Assembly: GCA_030524635.1 (NCBI GenBank)
Contig: JAUNGG010000025.1
Coordinates: forward strand, 1 to 53,734
Origin: Lachnospiraceae bacterium
GTDB taxonomy: Bacteria > Bacillota > Clostridia > Lachnospirales > Lachnospiraceae
Direction: 5' to 3'
DNA length: 53,734 nucleotides
In this document: positions 41,563 through 49,917 of the stretch, one piece after another
Layout of the letters: the number at the start of each line of letters is the position of its first letter
Numbering within the stretch: position 1 is the stretch's first letter
Position numbers and translations under genes: made by a program
Notes under the pieces: model-generated
Databases searched by the model: none
Seen by the model: the letters and a program-made list of their open reading frames with translations, nothing else
Told to the model about the DNA's origin: nothing

Positions 41563-42456
41563 ATGATTGGAAAGAAAAAGGCCGCGAAGGCGGAACTGAA
41601 TGAAAAGACAGATATCAAAACTCCTGTTTCAGAAATGATCCGGAAATTTAAAAAGCAGAAAAATGCGATGGTAGCTCTGTGCTTTATCGCATTCCTGGTG
41701 TTTTTGGCATTCTTCGGCGAGATGCTGGCTCCTTTTGGAATCAATGAATACGATTACAGCGCAATTCTTCAGGGCCCCAGCGCAGCCCACTGGTTTGGAA
41801 CCGATGAGTTTGGAAGAGACCTGTTCTCCAGAATCATCTGCGGCACCAAGATCTCTCTGGCAGTGGGCCTGTCTGCTGTTACTGTAGGTGCTGTCTGTGG
41901 TACGATCCTGGGGCTGCTGGGCGGTTATTACCGGGGAATCGTGGATTCCATCATCATGAGAATCTGTGATACCCTGTTTGCATTCCCCGGCATCATTTTG
42001 GCAATTGCCATCGTGGCAATCTTAGGAAGCGGTCTTGGAAACGTGGTGATCGCAGTTGCGGTATTCTCCACTCCTACCTTTGCCCGCTTGGTAAGAGGCC
42101 GTACCCTGGCGCTGAAAAATTCGGTGTTCGTTCAGGCGGCAAAGAACCTGGGAGCATCTGACTCCAGAATCCTGTTCCGCCACATCCTTCCCGGTGCAAT
42201 TCCGGAGATCATCGTGCAGTTTACCATGTCAGTAGGTTCCTCCATCCTGACAGCCTCCTCCTTAAGCTTCTTAGGCATGGGTGCACAGCCGCCCACACCG
42301 GAGTGGGGACTGCTGCTGTCCAATGGACGTAACTATATGCTTACCAGCTTACATTGTACCCTGTTCCCGGGACTTGCAATTTTCCTTACAGTATTAAGCT
42401 TTAATATTCTGGGCGATGGTCTTCGCGATGCGCTTGACCCGAAGCTGACGGATTAA
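41563..42456 (+). CDS. dppC: Peptide ABC transporter permease, DppC type
   Basis: A 297-residue permease, partner of DppB. It has a longer charged N-terminus (KKKAAKAELNEKTDIKTPVSEM), the family motif WFGTDEFGRDLFSRII, EAA loop FVQAAKNLGASDSRILFRHI and SLSFLGMGAQPPTPEWG. AGGAGG precedes the ATG by normal spacing. It sits in a tight operon with the two ATPase genes downstream. Confidence 0.92.
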   Translation: MIGKKKAAKAELNEKTDIKTPVSEMIRKFKKQKNAMVALCFIAFLVFLAFFGEMLAPFGINEYDYSAILQGPSAAHWFGTDEFGRDLFSRIICGTKISLAVGLSAVTVGAVCGTILGLLGGYYRGIVDSIIMRICDTLFAFPGIILAIAIVAILGSGLGNVVIAVAVFSTPTFARLVRGRTLALKNSVFVQAAKNLGASDSRILFRHILPGAIPEIIVQFTMSVGSSILTASSLSFLGMGAQPPTPEWGLLLSNGRNYMLTSLHCTLFPGLAIFLTVLSFNILGDGLRDALDPKLTD

Positions 42457-42474
42457 TGAAGGGGGACGGAAGCT

Positions 42475-43467
42475 ATGGCAGATAACAGAAAGAATATATT
42501 AGAAGTAAAAAATCTTCACACTTATTTCTATACAGACAGCGGCATTGTAAAGTCCGTTGACGGTGTGGATTTCGAATTAAAGGAAGGCTCCACCTTAGGA
42601 ATCGTAGGTGAGTCCGGAAGCGGCAAAAGTGTAACCTCCCTGTCCATCATGGGGCTGCTGACAGGAACCACCGGTAAGATTGCAGAAGGTGAGATCCTGT
42701 TAGATGGAAAGGATATTGCCCATATCAGCGAGGAGGAGAAGCGGAAGCTGCGGGGCGGCCAGATCTCCATGATTTTCCAGGAACCTATGACCAGCTTAAA
42801 TCCAGTGATGCGGATCGGAAAGCAGCTGACCGAATGTATCCTGCAGCATGAAAAGATTTCCAAGGAAGAGGCTTACAAGAAGGCAGAGGATATGCTCCGA
42901 AAGACTGGTGTGCCCAGAGTGGAGCATATGATGAAGGAATTCCCCTTCCAGCTTTCCGGCGGCCAGCGGCAGCGTGTTATGATCGCCATGGCTCTGGTCT
43001 GCCGTCCGAAGATCTTGATTGCCGATGAGCCTACCACAGCGCTGGATGTAACCATTCAGGCCCAGATCCTGGATCTGATGAATGATCTGAAAAAAGATAT
43101 CGGTACCTCCATCCTGTTCATCACCCATGACCTGGGGGTAGTAGCAGAGGTCTGTGATGAGGTAGTAGTTATGTACTGCGGCCGTGTGGTAGAGAAGGCA
43201 GATGTAAGATCTCTGTTTGCAAATCCTTCTCATCCATACACCAAGGGACTGCTTGATTCCATCCCGAAGCTTGGAGAGTCAGTGGATGAACTGGAGGCCA
43301 TTCCAGGCAATGTGCCCAATCCAAAGTACATGCCCAAGGGGTGCAAGTTTGCACCAAGATGCAGCCGCGCATTTGCCAAATGTGAGGAGGAGGAGCCGGG
43401 CTTTTATGAGGTAGGAGAGGGCCATCTGTGCAGATGCTGGCTTTGTGAAAAAGGAGGCGTAGAATAG
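42475..43467 (+). CDS. dppD: Peptide ABC transporter ATPase, DppD type
   Basis: A 330-residue ATPase. Walker A GESGSGKS near residues 45-52, signature LSGGQRQR near 161-168, Walker [14 protein letters not shown] near 181-193, H-loop in ITHDL. The C-terminal oligopeptide domain carries [20 protein letters not shown], a Cys cluster that in relatives binds an Fe-S centre. It starts 19 bp after dppC. Confidence 0.92.
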   Translation: MADNRKNILEVKNLHTYFYTDSGIVKSVDGVDFELKEGSTLGIVGESGSGKSVTSLSIMGLLTGTTGKIAEGEILLDGKDIAHISEEEKRKLRGGQISMIFQEPMTSLNPVMRIGKQLTECILQHEKISKEEAYKKAEDMLRKTGVPRVEHMMKEFPFQLSGGQRQRVMIAMALVCRPKILIADEPTTALDVTIQAQILDLMNDLKKDIGTSILFITHDLGVVAEVCDEVVVMYCGRVVEKADVRSLFANPSHPYTKGLLDSIPKLGESVDELEAIPGNVPNPKYMPKGCKFAPRCSRAFAKCEEEEPGFYEVGEGHLCRCWLCEKGGVE

Positions 43468-43469
43468 TC

Positions 43470-44450
43470 ATGGCAGATATCTTATTACATGTAGAGGATA
43501 TGAAAATCTATTACCCGGTAGCTGGAAAAAAGTTCGGCTCCGTGGATTATGTAAAGGCAGTTGACGGCGTTTCCTTTGAGATCCGCAGAGGCGAGGTATT
43601 CGGAATCGTAGGCGAGTCCGGATGCGGCAAGTCCACCCTGGGCCGGGGAATCTGCAAGCTGGAGCAGCCCACCGCAGGCAAGGTGATCCTGGACGGTGAA
43701 GATATCTCCAAGTACAATGACAAGCAGATGCGGCCCATCCGCAAGAAGGTCCAGATGGTATTCCAGGATCCTTATGCATCCTTAAATCCAAGAATGTCTA
43801 TCTTTGACATTATTGCGGAGCCGCTGATCATCCATAACCTGACAAAGAATAAGGAGGAAATGGAGGCCAGAGTGCTGGAGCTGCTTCGGAAGGTAGGACT
43901 GGATGACTATCATGCAAATCGGTATCCTCACGAGTTCTCCGGCGGCCAGCGTCAGAGAATCGGAATTGCAAGGGCGCTGGCGGTAGAGCCGTCCCTGATC
44001 ATCGCAGATGAGCCGGTATCCGCTCTGGATGTTTCCATCCAGGCCCAGGTGCTGAACCTGATGAATCAGCTGAAAAAGGAATTTAACCTGACCTACATCT
44101 TTGTTGCCCACGATTTAAGCGTGGTGGAGCATATCAGTGACCGGGTAGGCGTTATGTATCTGGGCAATTTCGTGGAGGTGGGCGATAAGGAAAGTTTGTA
44201 CAAGAACCCGCTGCATCCCTACACTCAGGCGCTGCTTTCCGCAGTTCCGGTGCCGGATCCCACTGCGAAGAAGGACCGGGTGATCCTGGAGGGCAATATC
44301 CCGTCTCCGTTAAATCCGCCTACTGGATGTAAGTTCCACACCAGATGTCCGAAGTGCATGGACTGCTGCAAGACGGAGGCACCGAAGCGGTACCAGGTCA
44401 GCGAGGATCACTATGTATATTGTCATCTGTATGATGATAAGCTGAAATAA
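43470..44450 (+). CDS. dppF: Peptide ABC transporter ATPase, DppF type
   Basis: A 326-residue ATPase. Walker A GESGCGKS near residues 49-56, signature FSGGQRQR near 154-161, Walker [14 protein letters not shown] near 174-186, H-loop in VAHDL. The C-terminal Cys cluster is [15 protein letters not shown], with one or two cysteines more than usual. It starts 3 bp after the dppD stop. It completes the importer and is followed by a 17-bp-stem hairpin. Confidence 0.92.
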   Translation: MADILLHVEDMKIYYPVAGKKFGSVDYVKAVDGVSFEIRRGEVFGIVGESGCGKSTLGRGICKLEQPTAGKVILDGEDISKYNDKQMRPIRKKVQMVFQDPYASLNPRMSIFDIIAEPLIIHNLTKNKEEMEARVLELLRKVGLDDYHANRYPHEFSGGQRQRIGIARALAVEPSLIIADEPVSALDVSIQAQVLNLMNQLKKEFNLTYIFVAHDLSVVEHISDRVGVMYLGNFVEVGDKESLYKNPLHPYTQALLSAVPVPDPTAKKDRVILEGNIPSPLNPPTGCKFHTRCPKCMDCCKTEAPKRYQVSEDHYVYCHLYDDKLK

Positions 44451-44497
44451 GAAGGGTTTATTCCTGTTTAATAAGAGAATAGAAGTAGACTATGCAG

Positions 44498-44550
44498 ACT
44501 GGTTTCAGGGAATTGCATTTGAGAAAGAATTCCCTGAAACCAGTGTGTTT
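44498..44550 (+). terminator. Strong hairpin at the end of the importer operon
   Basis: The 17-nt arms 44498-44514 (ACTGGTTTCAGGGAATT) and 44528-44544 are perfectly complementary with a 13-nt loop, followed by GTGTTTGC. The stem is very strong although the T-run is poor. Confidence 0.7.
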
Positions 44551-44555
44551 GCAAA

Positions 44556-44584
44556 TTGACAAAGCTATCGGATGGTGTTAGAAT
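44556..44584 (+). promoter_or_regulatory. Promoter of the D-aminopeptidase gene
   Basis: -35 TTGACA (44556-44561), 17-bp spacer, -10 TAGAAT (44579-44584), 28 bp before the ATG at 44612. The peptidase genes therefore have a promoter of their own behind the importer terminator. Confidence 0.7.
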
Positions 44585-44611
44585 CTAGGCGAAATGGAGG
44601 CTATCACGATC

Positions 44612-45412
44612 ATGAAACTATTTATCAGTGCAGATATCGAGGGCTGTGCCGGACTTGCGATCCCAGCAGAGGCCCATAAGAATGAGGCTGTATACCAGGC
44701 ATTTGCAAAGCAGATGACAAGAGAGGTAGTAGCAGCCTGCCAGGCGGCCCATGAGATGGGCGCAGAGCAGATCGTTGTGAAGGATGGTCACGGCGATGCA
44801 TCCAATATCGACCCGCTCCAGATGCCCGATTATGTGACATTGATCCGGGGAAAGAGCGGCCATCCTTATAATATGATGTGGGGAATCGATGACAGCTTTG
44901 ACGGCGTTCTCTATCTCGGCTATCACGCGCCGGCAGGAAACCCAGAATTTTCCATCAGCCACACCTCCACGGGAAACAGCTTGTATATCCGTTTAAACGG
45001 CGCATATATGAGTGAGTTTATGCTGAACAGCTACACCGCTGCCAGCCATGGTGTTCCGGTGCTGTTCCTTTCCGGGGACGAAGCAATCTGCAGCCTGGCC
45101 AAGGAGCTTGTGCCGGAGATGGAAACTGCAGTGACCAAACGAGGCGTAGGAGGGGCAACAATCTGCGAGCCCCAGGGCGTGGTGCTGGAGCGGATCCGCG
45201 CCGGAGTAAAAAAGGCGCTGGCAAAAGACCGTTCCTCGTGCCGGATCACCCTTCCGGAATCCTTCACCTATGAAGTGACCTTTAAGGACTGGAAGAAGGC
45301 ATATCAGATGTCCTTTTATCCGGGAATGAAAGCAGTGGATACCTTTACCAACCGTCTGGTGACAGACCGCTGGATGGATGTGGTGACGGCACATTGTTTT
45401 GTGGTATATTAG
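44612..45412 (+). CDS. dppA: D-aminopeptidase, M55 family (DppA type)
   Basis: A 266-residue zinc peptidase. The family signature SxDxEG is in MKLFISADIEGCAG (Asp8, Glu10), with further metal-binding histidines in VVKDGHGDASN near residue 59 and in LGYHAPAG and ISHTSTGNS. B. subtilis DppA cuts D-Ala-D-Ala and related peptides and is encoded with a dipeptide importer, as here. ATG 44612 lies 10 nt after GGAGG; an in-frame ATG at 44594 overlaps that site. It is followed by repeat copy C and an M42 peptidase gene. Confidence 0.9.
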   Translation: MKLFISADIEGCAGLAIPAEAHKNEAVYQAFAKQMTREVVAACQAAHEMGAEQIVVKDGHGDASNIDPLQMPDYVTLIRGKSGHPYNMMWGIDDSFDGVLYLGYHAPAGNPEFSISHTSTGNSLYIRLNGAYMSEFMLNSYTAASHGVPVLFLSGDEAICSLAKELVPEMETAVTKRGVGGATICEPQGVVLERIRAGVKKALAKDRSSCRITLPESFTYEVTFKDWKKAYQMSFYPGMKAVDTFTNRLVTDRWMDVVTAHCFVVY

Positions 45413-45421
45413 TAGAAGAAC

Positions 45422-45448
45422 GTAACTGTGAAGGGACTGAACAGTTAC
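45422..45448 (+). repeat. 27-nt intercistronic hairpin repeat, copy C
   Basis: Starts GTAACTGTGAAGG and ends GAACAGTTAC. This is the best-paired copy: GTAACTGT (45422-45429) and ACAGTTAC (45441-45448) are exactly complementary around an 11-nt loop. It lies between the M55 and M42 peptidase genes in the sense orientation. Confidence 0.7.
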
Positions 45449-45476
45449 AAAAGAACATTCAAAGGAGATCATAACT

Positions 45477-46577
45477 ATGGACATTCAAATGTTTGGCCGG
45501 ATTTCAGATGCGTTTGGGCCAAGTGGATTTGAAGAGGATGTAGTTCGTACCATAGCAGGCTACTGCAAACGGTATGAGCTGGAAAACGATGCTATGAATA
45601 ACCTGTATGCCAGGATGCCTGGTGCCAGGGAGGAAAGGCCGGTGATTCAGCTTGATGCTCACACAGATGAGTGCGGATTTATGGTTCAGACGATACATGA
45701 CAACGGCGTGCTGGGCATTATCATGCTGGGAGGCTTTGTTCTTTCCAATATCCCGGCACATACGGTGATCATCCGCACCAGAAGCGGACGGAGAGTCAGA
45801 GGTATCCTTACCTCCAAGCCCATTCATTTTATGAATGCAAAGGAACGGGCGAATCAGGAACTGGAGATCGAATCCATTTATGTGGACATCGGGGCCACCA
45901 GCCGGCAGGAGGTAGAAGAGGTCTTCGGCGTTTCCATCGGTGACCCGATGATGCCGGATGTGAATTTTTCCTACGATGAGGAGAATGGGATCTGTTTCGG
46001 CAAAGCCTTTGACAACCGGGCGGGCTGCGCCTGTATCGTAGATACCATGGACAAGCTGTATGAGGAGCGGGATGCTCTGGCTGTCAACGTAGTAGGTGCC
46101 TTTGCTTCCCAGGAGGAAGTTGGAACCAGAGGCGTTACTGTGACCACACAGGTAGTAAAGCCAGATCTGGCGATCGTGTTTGAAGGCTCCCCCTCCGATG
46201 ATTTTTATTTCAGCGCAACCCAGGCTCAGGGCCGGATGAAGGGCGGCGTCCAGATCCGGAGAATGGATAAGAGCTATATCTCCAATCCGGTATTTATCGA
46301 TTACGCTATTGGCCTGGCAAAAAAATACGGCATCAAGTATCAGGAAACCGTCCGCAGAGGCGGAAGCACCAATGCAGGAAAGCTGAGTCTGTTTGGCGGC
46401 AAGGCTGTGCCGGTGCTGGTGCTTGGCGTGCCAAGCCGTTATGTCCATACACATTATAACTTCTGCGCCAGAGAGGATCTGGAGGCGGCCACTGAGCTGG
46501 CAGCCCAGGTGATCCGCGGGCTGGATCCGGAGATGATCCGCCACATCTGCCGTCAGGATATTCTGGAGGGCTGCTGA
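45477..46577 (+). CDS. M42-family metallo-aminopeptidase
   Basis: A 366-residue cytoplasmic dinuclear metal aminopeptidase. Expected residues are visible: AHTDECGFMV (first His and Asp), KAFDNRAGCA (bridging Asp), SQEEVGTRG (catalytic and ligand Glu), VFEGSPSDDF, and VHTHYN with the last His ligand. Members trim N-terminal residues such as Glu, Leu or Lys from short peptides and form large tetrahedral complexes. AAAGGAG precedes the ATG. The next gene starts 3 bp after its stop, so the imported peptides can be degraded by enzymes of one operon. Confidence 0.9.
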   Translation: MDIQMFGRISDAFGPSGFEEDVVRTIAGYCKRYELENDAMNNLYARMPGAREERPVIQLDAHTDECGFMVQTIHDNGVLGIIMLGGFVLSNIPAHTVIIRTRSGRRVRGILTSKPIHFMNAKERANQELEIESIYVDIGATSRQEVEEVFGVSIGDPMMPDVNFSYDEENGICFGKAFDNRAGCACIVDTMDKLYEERDALAVNVVGAFASQEEVGTRGVTVTTQVVKPDLAIVFEGSPSDDFYFSATQAQGRMKGGVQIRRMDKSYISNPVFIDYAIGLAKKYGIKYQETVRRGGSTNAGKLSLFGGKAVPVLVLGVPSRYVHTHYNFCAREDLEAATELAAQVIRGLDPEMIRHICRQDILEGC

Positions 46578-46579
46578 TC

Positions 46580-47317
46580 ATGAAAAAACCGATTATTGGA
46601 ATTATGGGACTTACAAGAAAAACAGATTCCGTCCATTATGTCAGCGGGGAGCAGGCATTTACCGGAAGTACCAATGTAAGGGCGATTTTGAAAAATGGGG
46701 GAATTCCGGTTATCATTCCTCCGGCAGCAATTGTGGAGGATGCAGAAGCCGCACTGTCCTGCTGTGACGGCCTGCTGTTCCCAGGCGGAGAGGATATGAC
46801 ACCATGGTACTATGGTGAGGAGCCGCTTCCGGTCATTGGAGTTTTCCGGCCGGAGATCGATGACGCCTGGCTGAAGGCAGGACGGTACGCATTGGAGCAT
46901 AAGCTGCCTATGCTCGGCATCTGCAAGGGACATCAGACCATGAATGTACTAATGGGAGGAAGTCTGTACCAGGATCTGTCCCTGCAGGAGGGCAAGGTGA
47001 TCCAGCATCTCCAGAAGTACAATCGAACCTACCTGACCCATCATGTAGAGGTGGAGGAGGGAACCCGACTGGCTTCCATTGTAGGAGCCGGAAAGCTGGC
47101 TACCAATTCCATGCATCACCAGTCGGTAAAGGAGCTGGGAAAAGGCTTGAAGATATCCGCCAGAGCCTGTGATGGGACTGTGGAAGGGATCGAGGATGAG
47201 GAAGGCCTGATCGTAGGTGTTCAGTGGCATCCGGAGGATCTGGTGGATTCTGCGCCTATCATGAACCGGCTTTTTGCAGATCTGGTGGAGCGGTCCAGGG
47301 AGAGAATGGATTCATAA
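46580..47317 (+). CDS. Gamma-glutamyl hydrolase, class I amidotransferase-like (C26, PuuD type)
   Basis: A 245-residue cytoplasmic hydrolase. The nucleophile is Cys115 in MLGICKGHQTMNV, and the His/Glu pair lies in GVQWHPED near residue 216. Start KKPIIGIMGLTRK and LLFPGGEDMTPWYYGE match the gamma-glutamyl-gamma-aminobutyrate hydrolase group. In this setting (dipeptide importer, D-aminopeptidase, aminopeptidase) it may split gamma-glutamyl bonds of imported peptides, including gamma-D-Glu links of cell wall, rather than a polyamine intermediate; this is inference. It ends the operon. Confidence 0.88.
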   Translation: MKKPIIGIMGLTRKTDSVHYVSGEQAFTGSTNVRAILKNGGIPVIIPPAAIVEDAEAALSCCDGLLFPGGEDMTPWYYGEEPLPVIGVFRPEIDDAWLKAGRYALEHKLPMLGICKGHQTMNVLMGGSLYQDLSLQEGKVIQHLQKYNRTYLTHHVEVEEGTRLASIVGAGKLATNSMHHQSVKELGKGLKISARACDGTVEGIEDEEGLIVGVQWHPEDLVDSAPIMNRLFADLVERSRERMDS

Positions 47318-47342
47318 GTCCATATGTTGTAAACCTGTGGTT

Positions 47343-47756
47343 TTACAGGATCATCACGAAGGTTCCGGCTGTGATCAGCAGGCAGCCGATCATGGATTTC
47401 AGGCTGACCGGTTCCTTTAGGATGACAAAGGCCAGGATCAAGGTGATCACGATAGAAAATTTATCTACCGGTGCAACCTTAGATGCCTGCCCGATCTGCA
47501 GTGCTTTGTAGTAGCACAGCCAGGATGCACCGGTGGCCAGTCCGGAGAGGATCAGAAACAGCCAGCTCCGCTTGCTGATACTGGAAATCCCGTTTTGGGT
47601 GCCGGTGAGAAAGACCATCAGCCATGCCATCAGGACAACGACCACCGTGCGGATGGCAGTTGCCAGATTGGAATTGACGCCGTCAATGCCCAGCTTTGCC
47701 AGAATGGAGGTGAAGGCGGCGAATATGGCGGACAGAAGCGCAAAAAGAAACCACAT
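47343..47756 (-). CDS. Single-domain EamA (DMT) transporter
   Basis: A 137-residue membrane protein of about five helices, a single EamA repeat (MWFLFALLSAIFAAFTSILAK at the start, GASWLCYYKALQIGQASKVAPVDKFSIV near the middle). Full EamA proteins have two repeats, so this one should act as a dimer; the length matches known single-repeat members rather than a truncation. ATG 47756 has AAGGGA 6 nt upstream; the frame extends to 47789 without a better site. It is convergent with the C26 hydrolase gene and divergent from the infC leader. Substrate unknown. Confidence 0.87.
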   Translation of the reverse strand: MWFLFALLSAIFAAFTSILAKLGIDGVNSNLATAIRTVVVVLMAWLMVFLTGTQNGISSISKRSWLFLILSGLATGASWLCYYKALQIGQASKVAPVDKFSIVITLILAFVILKEPVSLKSMIGCLLITAGTFVMIL

Positions 47757-47907
47757 AATATCCCTTCTTTCTTTGTAGTTGGTTTTCACTCATTAAGAAA
47801 GCCCCTGCGACTTAGGACTTAGATATGAGATTAGATCCAGTATAGCAGGATTGCAGAAGGAATGCCAGAAATATAGAAGAAAAGATGAAAGAAAAATAAA
47901 AAAGCAA

Positions 47908-47936
47908 TTGACATATCATTTTATTTGTGGTAACAT
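47908..47936 (+). promoter_or_regulatory. Promoter of the infC-rpmI-rplT operon
   Basis: -35 TTGACA (47908-47913), 17-bp spacer, -10 TAACAT (47931-47936). Transcription should begin near 47943, giving a 260-nt leader. Confidence 0.7.
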
Positions 47937-47942
47937 ACTAAA

Positions 47943-48150
47943 AGTTGCGAGTACAACAACAGGAAAGCAGGTATCCACCTCACCTCGGCACGGTAGCATT
48001 GAGTCTGCAGAGATGCAAGTACATATGCAGTGACCCGGGTTCATATTTAAGAGAGTCGACTGACAGAGAAGCACACGGAAGTGTGTTGCTGCGTTTTGTC
48101 GAGTTTCATATGCTTAAATAAGTGGATAGCCTTTCTATCCACTTTTATTT
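47943..48150 (+). promoter_or_regulatory. L20-type attenuator leader of infC-rpmI-rplT
   Basis: A terminator AGTGGATAG (48121-48129)/CTATCCACT (48135-48143) followed by a T-rich tail lies 60 nt before infC. The early leader has TATCCAC at 47972-47978, identical to the 3' arm of the terminator, so it can pair with GTGGATA (48122-48128) as an antiterminator. Between them are a GCACACGGAAGTGTG hairpin and a GTCGAC/GTCGA long-range stem. In Firmicutes this operon is controlled by L20 binding its leader; the mutually exclusive pairings fit that. This covers most of the gap 47757-48203. Confidence 0.78.
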
Positions 48151-48203
48151 ATGCCCGGGAGCCGGGAAGCTGATTTCTATTTCAAACCAGGAGGTGTACG
48201 ACT

Positions 48204-48710
48204 ATTAGCGAATTAATGATTAACGAACAGATCAGAGACAGAGAGGTTCTTCTGATTGGCGAACACGGAGAAAAGATAGGAATAATGTCTGCCAGGGATG
48301 CATATAAGCTGGCCCAAGAAGCAGAGCTTGACTTAGTAAAGATCGCTCCGACAGCAAAGCCGCCGGTATGTAAGATTATCGACTATGGCAAGTACCGCTA
48401 TGAACTTCTCAGAAAAGAGAAGGAAGCAAAGAAAAAGCAGAAGGTAATCGAAGTAAAGGAAGTTCGTTTGTCTCCAAACATTGATACCAATGACCTGAAC
48501 ACCAAGACCTCAGCAGCCAGAAAGTTTTTGGAAAAGGGAAATAAGGTTAAGGTTACCTTACGTTTCCGCGGCCGTGAGATGGCTCATATGAACCAGTCAA
48601 AGTATATCTTGGATGAATTCGCTCAGAACCTGGCCGATATTGCGGTAATCGATAAGCCTTCTAAGGTAGAGGGAAGAAGCATGGTTATGTTCTTAACTGC
48701 AAAACGTTAG
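48204..48710 (+). CDS. infC: Translation initiation factor IF-3, AUU start
   Basis: A 168-residue factor that binds the small subunit and checks start-codon pairing. The true start is most probably ATT at 48204: AGGAGG (48189-48194) lies 9 nt upstream, and the first residues become (M)[16 protein letters not shown], the family start. The first ATG (48216) has no ribosome site at a usual distance. An AUU start is the classical autoregulatory device of infC, because IF-3 discriminates against it. Core motifs [22 protein letters not shown] and the C-terminal [13 protein letters not shown] are intact. Confidence 0.95.
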   Translation: MSELMINEQIRDREVLLIGEHGEKIGIMSARDAYKLAQEAELDLVKIAPTAKPPVCKIIDYGKYRYELLRKEKEAKKKQKVIEVKEVRLSPNIDTNDLNTKTSAARKFLEKGNKVKVTLRFRGREMAHMNQSKYILDEFAQNLADIAVIDKPSKVEGRSMVMFLTAKR

Positions 48711-48748
48711 TTAAAGAAGATAGAGAAACATTTAAGGAGGAAATTACA

Positions 48749-48946
48749 ATGCCGAAGTTAAAAACAAAAAGAGCAGCTGCAAAGCGTTTCAAAATGACAG
48801 GAACCGGAAAGTTAGTAAGAAACAAAGCTTACAAGTCCCACATCTTAACTAAGAAATCTACCAAGAGAAAGAGAAACCTTAGAAAAGATATCGTTACTGA
48901 TGCAACCAACAGCAAGGTAATGAAGCAGATTTTACCATATCTGTAG
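48749..48946 (+). CDS. rpmI: Ribosomal protein L35
   Basis: A 65-residue, strongly basic large-subunit protein, [20 protein letters not shown] through [18 protein letters not shown], the full L35 pattern and length. AAGGAGGAAA precedes the ATG. It lies between infC and rplT in the universal order. Confidence 0.97.
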   Translation: MPKLKTKRAAAKRFKMTGTGKLVRNKAYKSHILTKKSTKRKRNLRKDIVTDATNSKVMKQILPYL

Positions 48947-48980
48947 GATTTCAATTGTTAAGTGAAGGAGGAAAAGACCG

Positions 48981-49337
48981 ATGGCAAGAATTAAAGGCGG
49001 CTTAAACGCAAAGAAGAAACATAACAGAGTATTAAAGATGGCTAAGGGCTACAGAGGCGCCCGTTCCAAGCAGTACCGTGTAGCAAAGCAGTCCGTAATG
49101 AGAGCATTAACCAGCTCCTATGCAGGACGTAAGGAGAGAAAGAGACAGTTCCGTCAGCTGTGGATCGCACGTATCAACGCTGCAGCAAGAATCAACGGAT
49201 TATCCTACAGCAAGTTCATGTACGGCTTAAAGTTAGCTGGTGTTGAGATGAACCGCAAGATCTTATCTGACATGGCTATCAACGATGCAGAGGGTTTTGC
49301 AAAGTTAGCTGAGCTGGCTAAGGCAAAATTAGCTTAA
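48981..49337 (+). CDS. rplT: Ribosomal protein L20
   Basis: A 118-residue large-subunit assembly protein ([32 protein letters not shown] at the start, [20 protein letters not shown] in the middle). Length and order are standard. It also acts as the repressor of this operon in Firmicutes through the upstream leader. AAGGAGGAAAAG precedes the ATG. Confidence 0.97.
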   Translation: MARIKGGLNAKKKHNRVLKMAKGYRGARSKQYRVAKQSVMRALTSSYAGRKERKRQFRQLWIARINAAARINGLSYSKFMYGLKLAGVEMNRKILSDMAINDAEGFAKLAELAKAKLA

Positions 49338-49350
49338 TTGAAGATATCGA

Positions 49351-49382
49351 CCCCGGAGATGTTGAATTTCCGGGGTTTTTTT
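49351..49382 (+). terminator. Terminator of the infC-rpmI-rplT operon
   Basis: CCCCGGA (49351-49357) and TCCGGGG (49369-49375) with an 11-nt loop, followed by seven T. A textbook intrinsic terminator. Confidence 0.9.
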
Positions 49383-49680
49383 GATGTCTGAAGAGAGGAA
49401 AAACAGGCAGATAATTTGGCTGTGGCTCAGAAGGCTCATTCTGTTACTGTTCAGGTAGCAATGTCATTCTTTCTTTGACATAGTTTCTATTTTCCTGTAT
49501 AAAAATAAGTAGTGATAAGCGCCAACTTATCGTACAGAGTAGTTGTCTCTGTGTTTATGCTAATCTCATATGACTAAAAATTGATTTACTTGATTGTCTC
49601 TGGATAGACCATTATACTGACATCAGTATAAAGAAAGGAATCCCAGAGCACCCTCCTTGCAAGACGTGTACTCTGGGACT

Positions 49681-49917
49681 ATGGTTTTACAACCATGGTT
49701 ATTGTATCAGATTACACTGTCACTTACAATGAGGAAGAAAATATTTTTTGTTGAAAGCAGTGCCATATCCTATTGTCCTATTTGTGGTGAACCATTAGCT
49801 TACCGTGATTCCTGTCAGCGCATTATGCTCCTGGAAGGACGGGAACGTCGTATTTATATCATACGCCGGATTAAAACCGATGAACCGGGAACAGCGGCGG
49901 TCTCAGAAACTGCCTGA
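49681..49917 (+). pseudogene. Truncated Cys-motif accessory gene of the transposable element (DUF6431-like)
   Basis: Reads MVLQPWLLYQITLSLTMRKKIFFVES, then YCPICGEPLAYRDSCQRIMLLEG and RRIYIIRRIK before ending in an unrelated tail (TDEPGTAAVSETA). From memory, intact relatives continue with a second Cys pair (CxxC...LH.ELP) after the RR(L/I)K segment. The second half is missing here, and the frame runs into the transposase gene, so this looks like the product of a deletion. An upstream in-frame TTG exists at 49657. The family name is from memory. Confidence 0.55.

Noticed and set aside
45504..46544. A 346-codon open frame on the minus strand
   Set aside because: It lies wholly antisense to the M42 aminopeptidase gene, whose metal ligands are all intact; no ribosome site or family resemblance in the antisense frame.
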